Below, one piece after another: positions 12,687-25,203 of a stretch of 64,000 nucleotides of DNA. Made by a program: the position numbers and the translations under genes. The notes under the pieces were generated by a model, which saw only the letters and a list, made by a program, of their open reading frames with translations, did not search any database and had not been told where the DNA came from. Source of the stretch: Aphrophora alni (taxonomy: Eukaryota > Arthropoda > Insecta > Hemiptera > Aphrophoridae); the NCBI GenBank assembly GCA_963513935.1, contig OY740772.1:100521340-100585339 (forward strand), read 5' to 3'. Numbering within the stretch: the stretch's first letter is position 1; every line of letters begins with the position of its first letter.

Positions 12687-13938
12687 ATGTGTCCATAAAG
12701 TCCCACCCCCTCTTATTTTTTAGATTAATAGAAATAGACAGATTTACTTTGGGGAAAGTTTAGATAACCAAAGGAGGAGTTTTTTGAAGTATCTCTGGTT
12801 CATCTGGTTCATCTGAACTGAACTGGATAGGAAAAAAATACAGATTTTGATTTAGAACAAGTTTAATAAAATCGAAAATGTTCATGAATACCCTTTCACA
12901 TGAAATCTCTATAATCTACTTGGAAATAAAACATTAAACTTTTAGATTCGAGTTGGCCATTCCTCGAATTAATTAAAATTTATTGAACAAATTAACTGAA
13001 CAAATTTATTGAACATTTTCTAGCCTGCCAATAACAAATTTCTATCACCATAATATTACATCTAAATAAAGCCTTAACAAATGTACAATATTATCATTAT
13101 CATTATTTATTTGCTTAAATTGTACAAAATTGTCCCTCTTCCCTTATTTGTTTTAATGAGTTTATATTTTAACCTTATAAAGTAATGAAATAAAACCCAG
13201 TATATGACTTCGTTTGATAATATTGTATTAACCAATTGAGATCTGATTTACATTAATAAAAGTTTAAGATTACTTACATTACACTCCACCCTTTCTTCAC
13301 ACTTTCACTAAACAATTTATTTTGATTTTATTTATTTCAAATTTTCACAACACTTCACTGGTGTAGATTTAGTTGATATTATTTTGTTATTTTATTATAG
13401 CAGGTTAAATACGGACTGAGTTTCTTATTGAATTTCTTTACTTGTTCCCCCTTTGAAGATTTATTTTTTACTACATATTTTTCACGCATTGTTCTCCCCT
13501 CTTCTTTTTTTGAATCCCTCGTGTTTCTTTCTCATTGGTTAATTTTGAATTTTTGTCGTTCTCATTGATTTTCCTAATTTGCAATCTTTCACACGTAGAA
13601 CACTTGTTCAATGCTTAATTTGCTATTTGCAAAGTTCACTGCCTCTGCTACTGTTAGGTGAAATTCGAGATGCCTTGCGCGTGTTGTCTCACATCCTGTT
13701 TCTGTATTTAAGTTGGTGTTTCGAATTAATTATATTTTTAATAAATTATATATAATAAATTTATAATAAATGTTGTAATATTGGTGTTCACCAATCTCTC
13801 TATTACAGGGGTAAGGGTTGAAAATTTGGATACTTCAAAAAACTCCTCCTTTGATTATCTAAACTTTCCCCAAAGTAAATCTGTCTATTTCCATTAATAA
13901 AAAAAAAAATAAGGGGGTGGGACTTTTTGGACACATGG
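12685..13938. mobile_element. TA-flanked MITE with 109-bp terminal inverted repeats
   Basis: The left end (12685-12793, starting CCATGTGTCCATAAAGTCCC) and right end (13829-13938) are near-perfect reverse complements, flanked by TA at 12683-12684 and 13939-13940. A TA target site fits the Tc1/mariner superfamily. The 1-kb interior has no transposase frame, so the element is non-autonomous. It inserted at the edge of a (TA)n tract. Confidence 0.85.
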
Positions 13939-13940
13939 TA

Positions 13941-14684
13941 GCCTATATAGATTGCCTAATTTATTGTAGCCCAGATTGTTACAATGTAAATGATTTCTTG
14001 TTTCTGCGCGCGCATTTAAATATTATCTTGTATTAAAAATTAACACTAGTTTTAACGAATTTCAGTGACTTAACTCACAAAACTTACAACCAAAATTAAT
14101 TATATGGGGGAAAGGAAAATTCGCGTAAACACAGCTCATGTACAGTTGTAATGAATAATAAAAATAAATACACGAACAAATAAATAATTTCAAGTACCAA
14201 GAAGGCACCGAATTAGTCCCGTGGAATGTATTAAATACAGGGTGGTTGACCAATTTAACTCTTTCATTTGTTTACGATGGCTAAAACGGTTTACAACAAT
14301 ATTTTTTTGTAGTGACGAGCTGCTTTTATAAGGCCACGTTTTTAACCAAATTATAAGGGTGGTGGATCAGTCAGATATCTCAAATTGGATACAGCATTTT
14401 AATAGGCTCGACGAAAAAGAAAAATAGCATGGAAACATTTATTTTTAGACTACTCTAACTAAAATGGTAGACATTAACATAATTGTAAAAAAGTAATTTT
14501 CTCTCCCTATCCTAACTTTACTGTTATTTCTTACATCAAAGAGTCCTTTTAAGTGCTTATGGGGGGGGGTGACTCAATTAGGGTTGTAATGCGCTGCACA
14601 CACGATGGACGACAAATAATTTGTTGTGGTGAGGGTTTATCAAAATAGCAAAAAGTCGTCATTTGAACAGTCACCTCACCTTCT

Positions 14685-14718
<34 letters not shown>

Positions 14719-15514
14719 CGAGAGAAATAACATTAATAAAAACAATTTTGAAATTTCACAAACCTTCAGACTTTAAGACCTATTTAGTGTGGAACGTCAT
14801 CTTCTTTCACTTGGTTTTAATTGTCTTTGTTATTTATGGAGTTATTACCAAAATAAACAACATTAAAACTTCGATCCTATTCAAAACTAAATACAAACAA
14901 TGTACAACGGTTTAGGTTTTTGTTCTTCTCACTAAGACCTACACTTTCTCAGAGACGATTTAATGTGAATTACTGTCGATACTTTCCTATGACGACAGTA
15001 CTATGAACTTTCTCGCGTGACGCAAGTTGTGACATTAAACTTCACGGTAAACGTGTTTCCACTATAAATAACTTGTTTCGTCATAATTCAACCGGTGATA
15101 TGTTTGTTGGAAGTAAAATGTAACCACATTCAAGCGTGATTATTTTTTTCACAATACATAAAATTGTCCTTCTATATTGGTTAAATTGTAACTCTTGTAA
15201 ACTTTCCTATTTTTGTAATCAAATACCCACTAGTTAGTCACAATTTTTAAAACTAAATTTAATAGCATTATTTAAATTGGATTGTTGTGGGAGTTCAGAG
15301 TTCGACTTTTAACGAAAATTATAATTTTTCAATTTTTTAACCTACATATATTCAACTTTTAGGATTTTACACTCAAAACCGTACAAATAAAAGATTCTGG
15401 AACTAGTTCCACAAAATCCACATGGACCACTTCACCTGTGAGTGGTAACGAATTCATAAAATACAGAGTAAATATCCTCTCTTTATTTTATCGTTGTTTT
15501 TTAACGTTGAACAC
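13941..15514. other. Intergenic; element remnant and TA tract
   Basis: A 'cagggtggttgaccaatttaa' word at about 14237 looks like an element end. (AT)n lies at about 14688-14717 and a G run at about 14563-14571. No gene was recognised. Confidence 0.4.
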
Positions 15515-15850
15515 ATTCTCAGTTTCTCTTGTAAAAAAAGGAGAAAGAGCACAAAATAGCAACAGAGTCGGAAATTAACAACAGTTGGTTAAATCAAATT
15601 TTATAAGAAATTTGAAGGAGAGAGATTTAAATCAAGACTACATGTAAAAAGTTGTAGATCCAGCTATGTCTGCTCGGGAATGCCAACCACATACTTACTA
15701 TAATGAGCCCTTGAGATTATTCTCTTTTTCATCTTTCTTATCACGTCTATCCTGACTCTAATAGAGTATTCGATGTCTTTATTTTACGCTCGTTTCTTTT
15801 TATATGGTGATGATTACCGATGGGTTTTTGTTTTTAAACAATAATAAAAA
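15515..15850. repeat. Dispersed repeat DR-A, inverted pair
   Basis: 15515-15700 is a minus-oriented copy (contains the complement of 'ggatctacaactttt-catgtagtct-'). About 15705-15850 is a plus-oriented partial copy (tctctttttcatctttcttatca..., tattcga-gtctttattttacgctc). The two are head to head. Confidence 0.6.
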
Positions 15851-16139
15851 TAACAGTTCATCTCAGTACACTAATATATTTTTTTAAGCAATACGAAATA
15901 CCCCTTTTCAAACAAAATATTAACTCACGTAAAGTAAACTAATGAAAATAGTACATGCACACACACGCACGCAGGTAGAAAGACCGATACAGATACAACA
16001 AATCGCACACACCCTTTATAAGTATTTTTTTTATTAATCTTGCTCTACTTGCTGATGAGATTACAGCTCTTATAAAGTGAAATAATCAACGTTATTTAAA
16101 AATAAAAGTTTTTAATGTTAAGTGATTTTTAAATCGAAC

Positions 16140-16140
<1 letters not shown>

Positions 16141-16198
<58 letters not shown>

Positions 16199-16480
16199 CT
16201 TTCTACGAGGGTAGGTGAAAACCTGCAACAGGCACTAGCACTCCCGTAAGTACTAGTAGTGTGGGGGTCGACCCGCTAAAAACACCTCCCTAAAGGCTGA
16301 AACTGAGCTTGCTATCGCCCATCTATCAACTTCCCTCTCTTGAATCGTCAACGTGTGTAGGGGTAAAGCCCAGCGGCTAATCCCAGAGTGATACTCTATT
16401 AATTCTCACATCGACCTCGCCATCAGCCACATTTCTATATCAGGTCATGCGGCTTTGTTCTCTTAAGTCTCCTCAACATG
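16141..16480 (-). mobile_element. 3' end of a non-LTR retrotransposon (LINE)
   Basis: A 58-bp T run at 16141-16198 is the poly(A) tail of a minus-strand insertion. It joins a GC-richer body (to about 16480) unlike its surroundings. No domain is readable in the short body, so the LINE class is not assigned; a SINE-like origin is possible. Confidence 0.5.
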
Positions 16481-17989
16481 GTTGGTGTTTCCGCCAACAT
16501 GCTAATAATTGCCGGATTTTCGTGGCTAAATCGAACAGCTGATAATAAGTTTCAAGTTATCACACGCAAGACTAAAGTGGTATATTTTCGGAATAGCAAT
16601 ACAGCTGTAAAAGATTTTCGATTTTTAATTAATACAAAATTTCTGAGTTTTTTTGTATATGATTGTTTCACATAGAAATTTCGTATTGATTGTATCTGTT
16701 ACAAGCTTGGTTCAGTTTGTTTTGCGTTGAGGAGAATTGTGATCTAGTTGAGATTAAAGTGGTCGCACTATATACTTTGTTCTTTTTCAGTCAGTACCAC
16801 AGGGCACAGATGTCAGGCGGGCGGTTTCTCTCAAATGAGGACATTTAATTTTTTTTTTTAACTATACGAATATTAACAATGTCAAAACATTTATAATCTT
16901 GCAGACATCTTTTTAAAGTACTAAGTAATTTTAATCCTCCCATATTTGTGTATGTATATCATCTTGTGTGATTTATTCCTAGAATGTTGACTACTATGAG
17001 ACATGTACACATACACCACAATACAACTTGAAACAAAGACATAACTATATTTTACCAACACATAACTTATTTTAGTATGAGTAGTTGGCTCATTACGTGA
17101 GCTTAAGGCTGGTTAATCATTTTCCAGAAGATGGGTAACGATATTAAACTGTTGTTTCGTGAAGGGAGCTTATTACTCTGTAGAAGAGTTCCTTAGAGAT
17201 TGATTGTATAGTATGTCAGTACGGTGTATCTTATTTGTTGTGTTCATATTACTTGTTGTTTATTGAGCTTATTTATGTGTGTTAATCTATGTTTGTTTGT
17301 GTTTATTGTTATTTAGTTAAGATTTTATGTTGCCTGCACAATAATAGGTCTATGGAATAATAAATAAATCACTAATTCCTTATTCATTGTAGAAATAGCT
17401 GAGAGTGTATTCTATATTCAAAAAACATATTTAAGGATAAACGTCAGTTTTGGTGGACAAAAATCTACTTTAAATGACCCACGTTGTTATATTTTTAAAA
17501 AATAAATCCTGGTTGAGACAATTAATTTTTTAATTGTTCCGGGATGTTTCTCTAAATGATGTTGATAAATAAAATGGATTAGTTGTGCCAACAGATTTTA
17601 CCATTTTTAGAACCTGGTAACCTACGTTTGAAACGTTGCAAGTGTCATAGGTGTTGAAAAACATTGTATCATGTGTATAAATGAATATTAGTTTTAAATG
17701 TATCTCAAATTCTCTAAACAACGCCACTGCTGAGAGACGATTGTTTTTAAGATACCAAATTGTAATTACAGATTTTTGTATTACTGATAGCTGTTCTAAT
17801 ATAACTGAAATGTTCCAATGCCAACAGAAATATAAATGCCATTAGAAAATCAAAAAATTACGATTTTACCAAAATTGTAGGTAGGTAGATCAGTCTTTTT
17901 CCGGTAGGCCGGATTTTCCTGGGGGACCGGTTCTCCTCGTACTTTGATGACTCGATATTTGATTAGGGCTTCTGACTTTTCATAATTTT
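16481..17989. other. Intergenic, nothing recognised
   Basis: AT-rich sequence. A short frame near 16478-16675 begins in the LINE tail and shows no domain. Confidence 0.45.
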
Positions 17990-18800
17990 TAAACATAACT
18001 TTGATAAAAAAAAACATAATACCACAGAATATTTACGCTTTGTTGTTAATTTTAATTTTTAAATTTTAAAATCGCAAGAAAAATTATAATTCAAAAGTAT
18101 TACAATACATTTGGAAATATTTATAAAATAATGACACCAAACACGTAGACAAAGCAATTAAATTAACCCTGGTATAATGTGATACAGCAAAAGAAATGAA
18201 ATTAATAACAACATCTTTGGTAATATTTTTAGTTTATGATTTTAAAACGTAATAAAAATTCGAAAATTTAAGAGTATTACATTACAGATGTAATGATTCT
18301 GAAAAAATTTAAATCAAACACATACGAGTATAGTATAAATATATTAAAATAAGCCTGATATAATGTAATAAATCGAAAGAAATTCATTTAACAACAACGA
18401 AATATGGTGATATTTTTAGTTTATGATTTTAAAACGCAAAAAAAATTCAAAATTTCAACAGTATTACATTAAAGTTGGATACATTCTGAAAAAAGTGAAA
18501 TCAAACACTTATATAAAAGAATTAAAATAAGCCTTACATAATATAATAAAACGAAAAAATGAAATTTAAGAACTACGACTCTGGTGATATTTTAAATTTA
18601 TAATTTTAAAACGCATTACATATTAAAAATTTTAACAGTATTACGTTCAAGTTGGATACATTCTGAAAAGAATCATTATATTTATAAATCAATTAAAATA
18701 TGCCTAATATAATGTAATGAATCGAAAGAAATTAAATTAATAACAACGACTTTGGTGATATTTTTAGTCTATAATTTATAACGAAATAAAGATTCTAAAG
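17990..18800 (+). repeat. Diverged ~180-bp tandem satellite
   Basis: About four and a half copies. Landmarks 'aa-taagcctgatataatgtaata' at about 18164, 18349, 18528 and 18698, 'ggtgatatttttagt-tatgattttaaaacg' and 'agtattacatt' recur every 170-185 bp. The sequence is unrelated to the 145-bp satellite at 8.5 kb. Confidence 0.8.
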
Positions 18801-20329
18801 GAATTACATGGATAAATAAATAAAAGAGTGATTTCAATCACATACCGAGTGGTCCAAACGTAGGATTACAGTAATGTGTTGACATAGACATACTTCCCTG
18901 TGAAATGAACTCTTATTTATAAAATAAACAATCAGCTGTTTTAATTCATTAAAACAGTAGATTATTCTTTTTTAGCATTTGTATTTATTTGCAGTTGAAT
19001 TGCAATTTGAAATAAGTTATGGTTTATTTTGTTTAATAAAGTCTACATATGGTTCTAGAGTTATTGAAGCATTATATATTACGACAGGGAATTTAAATTT
19101 AAAAAGGAGAAAATGAATTTTATAGCAGTATTATACTACGTAAAATCTCCAGTAAGTATATTGAAAATTAAAATTTTCTCAAATTCGTTATAACTATTTT
19201 GTTCAAGAGGAGCCACTAATGACTCCTACAAAACGAATTGGTAGTTTCCCTCAAAAATTTCTGTAAAATCGTTATATTTAAAAACCTAAATATCAGTCAT
19301 CTTATAAAATATGTTAATGCTCATAATCGGCACTTCAGATTTCTTTCAAATTAATTAATTTGACAAAAATCAAAAAAGAAACTTCGTCATTAAAGGCACG
19401 TTTTAATTAAACGATTACAGTGAAAACGTGATACAAGTGAGATAAGTTTTAGGCCTTTATTTAATTTTTTTGTTATTTTTCAGTTTTTGATAGAAAATCA
19501 ACGAATTGATATTTTCGGTGTCGGATAGTTTTGGTTGGTTTTTATTTGGTTTTGGATATTTACAAATGAGATAGTTTTTGCATTATAACATTATCCACTT
19601 CAATAGAGTAATTATTCTTTAACAACACCTTATGATGAATTCTACTAATTTGACAGCGATAGTGTAACCTATATTTCCTCAAGTGAATTGTGTGATTTTG
19701 AAAATTAGGTATTTATTACCAATTAATTATTGACATCAGTGATTCAAGGAGTTTCTTTTAGGATTTATTTCATAACCCTTGCAACAGTTATCAGTAGAAA
19801 TAGTGCTGGATTAGCCAGTATTATTTAATATAACACTTTGTTCAATTTCCTTGTGTTGTTAGACAATCGGGGTCTGTTCAAGAAGAGGACCATCACTCAA
19901 CAATAGCATCCAGAAGGTTTCCTAACCATACATAATATATGAATACACACTTTATTGGATATACACATAACATAACAACCTACGACTCAACACAAGTTCC
20001 CTGTAAAATACTGTTCTTAATACACGCCAAAAACGTTTCAGCTGTTCTGTCTGTTCAATTTATATCAATAGAAAATTGTTTAAGATTGGCAGTCCCATCT
20101 TGAATAGACCCGAGAATGGTACTAGATGAAGTTTAAATTGTACAACGTTACAACTTCTGGAATAGAGGTTAAAACAATACAAAATCTTTATTTTATTTTA
20201 CACTTTATCCTATAACTACTAAAGGGTGTTCCACGTATATTATCCAACAAGTTTAACGGCCAATAAGTTGAGGACGACAAGAGTTAATAATAAATGGTAA
20301 ACGTGTGCTAAAAGCAAAAGACTTTGGAT
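18801..20329. other. Intergenic, nothing recognised
   Basis: AT-rich. The word 'aaagggtgttccacg' at about 20220 resembles the end of the small element at 62.7 kb, but no second end was found. Confidence 0.45.
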
Positions 20330-20581
20330 CCGTAGGCATATGAGAAAGTTATGTTCATAAAGTCGAAGTCTTTTAAACGACCTAGGGGCAACATAATTAT
20401 TTATTCGTAAAATAAACGTACATATTCGTAATCAGAATAGTTTCTAGGTTTATTTGACACACCATTCATAATATTTTCAAAAATAAAAATTTTCAGTTCC
20501 ACATTTTTTGGCCTTTAACTACCCCAAGGACATTTTTTTTTGTTTTTTACAGCTATATTTTTCCTATATGTGAGACAATAC
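20330..20581 (+). repeat. Dispersed repeat DR-B, copy 1, interrupted
   Basis: Matches the copy at 26330-26690 in order: 'attcgtaatc-gaata', 'tttttggcctttaac', 'tttttttgtt...agcta-tattttt-ctat'. The copy is cut by the gypsy element (20582-25379), resumes at 25380, is cut again by a MITE, and ends near 26100 with 'cagacagacagataca' and 'ttggtttaacctacggatcc'. Confidence 0.6.
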
Positions 20582-20757
20582 TGTTATGATTGTATTTGAG
20601 ATAAGATTAGGTTGACGACACTGCAGCAGTCTGGAGGCAAGACGGGTGTAAGCAGGTCGTAGGCAACAGCCTTGTCTGTAGATAGTACATGTATGTAATA
20701 AAGATATTGTAACAATTACAAAGTATAATTTTATTAACAATAACAACAAATATAACA
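20582..20757 (+). repeat. 5' LTR
   Basis: Starts TGTTATGATTG and ends AATATAACA. An AATAAA-like 'gtaataaag' lies inside at about 20697. Identical by eye to the 3' LTR. Confidence 0.95.
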
Positions 20758-20775
20758 TGGTGGCAGTGGTGAACA
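20758..20775 (+). other. Primer binding site
   Basis: TGGTGGCAGTGGTGAAC follows the LTR directly, as expected for a tRNA primer site. I did not identify the tRNA. Confidence 0.6.
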
Positions 20776-20929
20776 AGTGAAGTGATTATTAATTATAAAA
20801 TGCCTACTTTAAAAAGCATTATTATATAAGACATGTGAACAGCTGGCCGATTGTCGGTAAGTTTTAGTATAGACACGTAAGCCTAAAAAAGTGCAAAGCT
20901 AAATTTATAAATCGTTAGTGTTAGTCTAT

Positions 20930-23818
20930 ATGGCTAAATTACAACAACAAGAATTAGATATTCCTGAAGCAAAAGACATATTTTTTAAAATGGATTATCA
21001 CTCTAATATTCCTAGTCAAATGTCATTTGAAGGAAACTTGACTGAAAATTGGACAAAGTTTAAACATAAATTTAATCTATATTGTGACGCTTTTTTAACT
21101 GAAAATGTACAAGATAAACGTAAAATTGCGTTATTATTACATTCAATGGGTGATCAAGGTGTTGAAATTTTTAATTCTTTTAATTTAACAAAGGAAAGTG
21201 CAAAAGTGTTTGAACATGTCATAACAGTATTCGATGAATACTTTCTTCCGTTGAACAACGTGACGTATGAAAGACATATTTTTTTCAACCGGAAACAGTT
21301 ACATAATGAATCATTTGAACAATATATGGCTATACTTAGAAATTTAAGTTCTACATGTGAATTTGGAAATTTAAGGGACAGTCTGGTAACAGATATTTTC
21401 ATTAGTGGAATTACAGATTCATCAGCAAAAGAAATATTACTAAAGACAAAAAATATCGATATAAAATCAGCTTTGGAAATTTGTAAAACAAAGGAAATGG
21501 CTCATAGAAGAGCACGCCATCTAGATATTAAAACTGAAACGGGTACGTCATCAACCGATATTGACTCTATCAACAAAACTAAGAAGCATTATTTATTATC
21601 AAAGTCAAGCAGCGATAGTAACTTCAAACAAGGACAGGTCAAAAGTAAACATAGGCCTAAATCGTCGTTTCAACAGAAGCAAACAACAGATGTACAAGTT
21701 CAACGACATAATCGTGTTATACAAACTTCTTGCTGTAAATGTGGTTACAATCATAAGTTTGGTGAATGTTTTGCTTTTGGAAAAAAATGTAATAAGTGCG
21801 GAAAAGCGAATCATTTTGCCAATATGTGTAGATATAATCGCAAATTAGTAAGTACTCTAGACAATACTCAAAAATTTAATAGTCTAGCATCAATAAGTGA
21901 TCCTAGTTTAAACTTTATTATAGATATAGTAAATATAAATAGTAATCAAAATTCTGAAGTAGAACAATGGTATGAGAAATTAGTTATTAATGGAAAAGAA
22001 TGCCTACTAAAATTAGATACAGGGGCACAAATTAATATTTTATCAATTAAATCATTTAAAGAACTTAAAATTAACCATAAATTTGTAAAAAAGACAAACA
22101 CATCAGTAACGTCTTTTACAAAAAATTGTGTTCCTATATTAGGCACATGTAGTGTTAATTGTCAAGTAAAGGGTAAAACAGAAGTGCATAAATTAATATT
22201 TTATGTTGCAAATATTAATTGTTCTAATATACTTGGTTTAAAATCTTGTATTGAATTAGATCTCATAAAAAAAATTGAAACTGTAGAGATTTTTAAGTGT
22301 GAGAAATATAAGCAATTATTTGACGAAGGAATCGGTAAAATACCAATTGAAGTAAAATTACAATTAAAAGACAACACAATACCAGTTGTAAGTCCATCTC
22401 GTAAAATGCCAGTTTTATTATATGATAAATTAAAAGCAGAACTAAAAAGATTAGTTAAATTAGACATTATAAAAGAGATTAATGAACCAACAGAATGGCT
22501 TAATCAAATTGTTATTGTAGAAAAGAAAAATGGAGATTTAAGAATTTGCTTAGATCCATTTCATTTGAACAATGCAATCAAAAGGTCTCATATACAATTT
22601 CCAACTTTTGAAGAACTCTCTTCAAAGCTTACAAATGCTAAGTATTTTACTAAGTTAGATGCAAGTGCAGGTTTTTGGATGTTACCTTTAGAAAAAGAAA
22701 GTGCTAAATTATGTGCATTTCAAACTCCTTTTGGAAGATATATTTTTAAACGATTGCCTTTTGGTCTAAATTGCTCAAGTGAAATTTTTTATAAAATTAT
22801 GTTACAAACCTTTGATGAAATACCAGGTGTAATTTTATATATAGACGATATTTTAATACATGCTGATACTATAGAAGAATTAAATAATAGAGTGAAGCTA
22901 GTGTTAGATAGAGCTAAAGACTCTGGAATTAAATTTAACAAAGACAAATGTATTTTTAATGCTAAAGAAGTAACATTTTTAGGTCATAAATTTAGTGCTA
23001 AAGGTATCGAAATAGATCAAAATAAGATAAAAGCGATTGTTGATATGCCTTCACCAAGAGATGCAAGGGCTCTTGAACGTATTTTAGGTATGGTAAATTA
23101 CGTTTCGAAATTCATACCCAATTATTCAGAATTAACTAAACCGTTTAGAGATTTATTAAAAAAAGATAATGTTTTTGTCTGGAATAAAACTTTGGAGAAT
23201 TTATATGTGAAACTCAAGAAATATATTACAGAAGCGCCTGTACTAACATATTTTGATCCCAATAAACAGAGTACGTTATCAGTCGATGCATCTCAATTTG
23301 GTTTAGGTGCAGTATTATTACAAAATGGAAAAGTAGTGGCTTATGCTTCAAAAGCACTAACAAGCGTACAAACGAGATATTCTCAAATAGAAAAAGAGTT
23401 GTTAAGTATTGTATTTGGTTGTGAACGTTTTAAACAATATGTATATGGTAGTATTAATGTACTAGTAGAAACAGATCACAAACCATTGATACCAATTTTT
23501 AAAAAACCTTTATGTGATGTTCCAATAAGGCTGCAAAGAATGTTACTAAGATTACAACCTTATAATTTAAAAGTTACATATATACCCGGTAAATACCTAT
23601 TTTTGGCGGATACTCTATCCAGAACATGTAATATAGCTTCTAAAGAAATAGATCCTTTTGATGAGGAAATTGAAGTTCAGGTAAATCTTTTAATTAGCAA
23701 TATGCCCATTACTGAGACCAACAAACTAAATATTAAACAAGAAACCATGAAAGATGCAGTAATGTGTAAATTAAAAAAATATATTCAAAATGGTTGGCCT
23801 AAATATAAAAAGACGTAG
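20930..23818 (+). CDS. Gag-protease-RT-RNase H polyprotein of the gypsy element
   Basis: The first in-frame ATG is 20930 (MAKLQQQ), giving 962 codons to the TAG at 23816-23818. Order by rough residue: gag capsid-like region 20-200; two zinc knuckles about 265-305 (CX2CX4HX4C type, 'CNKCGKANHFANMC'); aspartic protease about 355-440 with DTGA; RT about 500-690 with 'LDASAGFW', 'LPFGL' and the catalytic YIDD; RNase H about 760-900 with 'SVDAS', 'EKE' and 'TDHKPL'. Gag and pol share one frame, with no separate gag stop. The frame ends just after the RNase H and before the integrase zinc finger. The run of A at 23807-23811 is one base away from joining the downstream frame, so a one-base deletion or a sequencing error is likely. 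A retroelement frameshift at this point in pol would be unusual. Confidence 0.93.
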   Translation: MAKLQQQELDIPEAKDIFFKMDYHSNIPSQMSFEGNLTENWTKFKHKFNLYCDAFLTENVQDKRKIALLLHSMGDQGVEIFNSFNLTKESAKVFEHVITVFDEYFLPLNNVTYERHIFFNRKQLHNESFEQYMAILRNLSSTCEFGNLRDSLVTDIFISGITDSSAKEILLKTKNIDIKSALEICKTKEMAHRRARHLDIKTETGTSSTDIDSINKTKKHYLLSKSSSDSNFKQGQVKSKHRPKSSFQQKQTTDVQVQRHNRVIQTSCCKCGYNHKFGECFAFGKKCNKCGKANHFANMCRYNRKLVSTLDNTQKFNSLASISDPSLNFIIDIVNINSNQNSEVEQWYEKLVINGKECLLKLDTGAQINILSIKSFKELKINHKFVKKTNTSVTSFTKNCVPILGTCSVNCQVKGKTEVHKLIFYVANINCSNILGLKSCIELDLIKKIETVEIFKCEKYKQLFDEGIGKIPIEVKLQLKDNTIPVVSPSRKMPVLLYDKLKAELKRLVKLDIIKEINEPTEWLNQIVIVEKKNGDLRICLDPFHLNNAIKRSHIQFPTFEELSSKLTNAKYFTKLDASAGFWMLPLEKESAKLCAFQTPFGRYIFKRLPFGLNCSSEIFYKIMLQTFDEIPGVILYIDDILIHADTIEELNNRVKLVLDRAKDSGIKFNKDKCIFNAKEVTFLGHKFSAKGIEIDQNKIKAIVDMPSPRDARALERILGMVNYVSKFIPNYSELTKPFRDLLKKDNVFVWNKTLENLYVKLKKYITEAPVLTYFDPNKQSTLSVDASQFGLGAVLLQNGKVVAYASKALTSVQTRYSQIEKELLSIVFGCERFKQYVYGSINVLVETDHKPLIPIFKKPLCDVPIRLQRMLLRLQPYNLKVTYIPGKYLFLADTLSRTCNIASKEIDPFDEEIEVQVNLLISNMPITETNKLNIKQETMKDAVMCKLKKYIQNGWPKYKKT

Positions 23819-25029
23819 AGATTGAGATTCAACCTTATTTTGAATTGCAATCCCAATTATGTATAATAGATAAAATCATATTTAAAAATAACGCAATTGT
23901 TGTTCCTAAAACATTAAGATTATCAATGTTAAACAAAATACATTTAGGACACAGTGGCATTTCAAGATGTAAGTCTAGAATAAGAAATATTCTATTTTGG
24001 CCCAACATGTCAAATGATATTGAAAATTTTGTAAAATGTTGTCAAACATGTGCTAGATACAAAAGAAACAAATCAAATGAACCATTAATATGTCATAAAG
24101 TACCTGAAATACCATGGCAAAATGTAGGTTGTGATATTTTTGAGCTAAACAAAAAATATTTCATAGTGGTAGTAGATTACTTTTCATACTTTATAGAAGT
24201 TTCCCACATATCTAATTGTACTAGTACAACAATAATTGATAAACTTAAATCATTCTTTTCACGTCATGGCATACCATTAAATTTCTATTCGGATAATGCA
24301 ACTTATTATATGTCCGATGAATTTAAAAAATTTATGAAAGAATGGAATTTTAATCATATAACTTCTAGCCCCCACCATCCAAAGTCTAATGGAATGGCGG
24401 AGTCGGCTGTTAAAGTCATCAAAAATATTTTTAGAAAATGTTTAGATTCTAAGCAGGACCCCTATCTTGCGCTTTTAGAATTTAGAAACACTCCAAGACA
24501 AAATTTAAGTTCGCCTGCTCAATTATTAATGTCAAGGTCTTTAAGAACCACTATACCTAGACACATAAACCATCTGAAACCTAAAATTAATTTTAAGAAA
24601 GATAGACAAAAAATGATAAAAAACAAAAGTATCATGAAACAACATCATGATGTTAGAGCTAAGGATATGAAGGAAAACTTTTCTAGTGGCAATAATGTAT
24701 GGTTTAAAAGAAATCCCAAATCATTGTGGTGTCCAGGTAGAATTGTAAATAAATGTGAACAAACCAGATCCTTTACGATCCAAGATCAAAATGGAAATTC
24801 ATACAGACGTAATACTATTCATATTTCACCAGACAATACAATAAATATAGAACATGGCATTAATAATCATTCTGATAATTACAATGAATTAAATAATCAA
24901 AATAGTCTAAGTAAACAATTGCCCATACCGTCAACTAGTACAGAAGACACTTCTGTAACAGACCCACACAAATATACAACTAAATATGGCAGAGTGGTTA
25001 ATACTACTAAAAGATATCCTCAGGAATAA
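23809..25029 (+). CDS. Integrase part of the gypsy pol, frame-shifted
   Basis: The frame is open from 23809 to TAA at 25029 and has no good ATG of its own; it continues pol across the break. It carries the H-H-C-C zinc finger ('HLGHSG' ... 'CCQTCARY'), the catalytic core with D in 'GCDIF', D in 'YSDNA' and E in 'MAESA', and a C-terminal domain with a basic tail. The motif usually read SDNGPQF is SDNATYY here, a variant that may matter for activity. Stop is 147 bp before the purine-rich 'aataataagagaga' and 174 bp before the 3' LTR. Confidence 0.9.
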   Translation, partial: KDVEIEIQPYFELQSQLCIIDKIIFKNNAIVVPKTLRLSMLNKIHLGHSGISRCKSRIRNILFWPNMSNDIENFVKCCQTCARYKRNKSNEPLICHKVPEIPWQNVGCDIFELNKKYFIVVVDYFSYFIEVSHISNCTSTTIIDKLKSFFSRHGIPLNFYSDNATYYMSDEFKKFMKEWNFNHITSSPHHPKSNGMAESAVKVIKNIFRKCLDSKQDPYLALLEFRNTPRQNLSSPAQLLMSRSLRTTIPRHINHLKPKINFKKDRQKMIKNKSIMKQHHDVRAKDMKENFSSGNNVWFKRNPKSLWCPGRIVNKCEQTRSFTIQDQNGNSYRRNTIHISPDNTINIEHGINNHSDNYNELNNQNSLSKQLPIPSTSTEDTSVTDPHKYTTKYGRVVNTTKRYPQE

Positions 25030-25203
25030 AAAGTTAGATAATAAGTAATAAATGAAAAAAGATTAAGTTATGAATATTTTGTTATTGATTAAGTTAGATA
25101 TACAAGGAATTAATTTTATTTAAGTAATTAAATTGTTTTGTAATGTAAAGACAAAGAAGTTTAAAAGTGTAGTTAATTTAATTTTTAATAATAATAAGAG
25201 AGA

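Noticed and set aside
23800..23818. Programmed -1 frameshift between RNase H and integrase
   Set aside because: The A run could slip, but retroelements shift between gag and pol, not here, and there is no canonical X-XXY-YYZ heptamer in frame. A one-base deletion is simpler.
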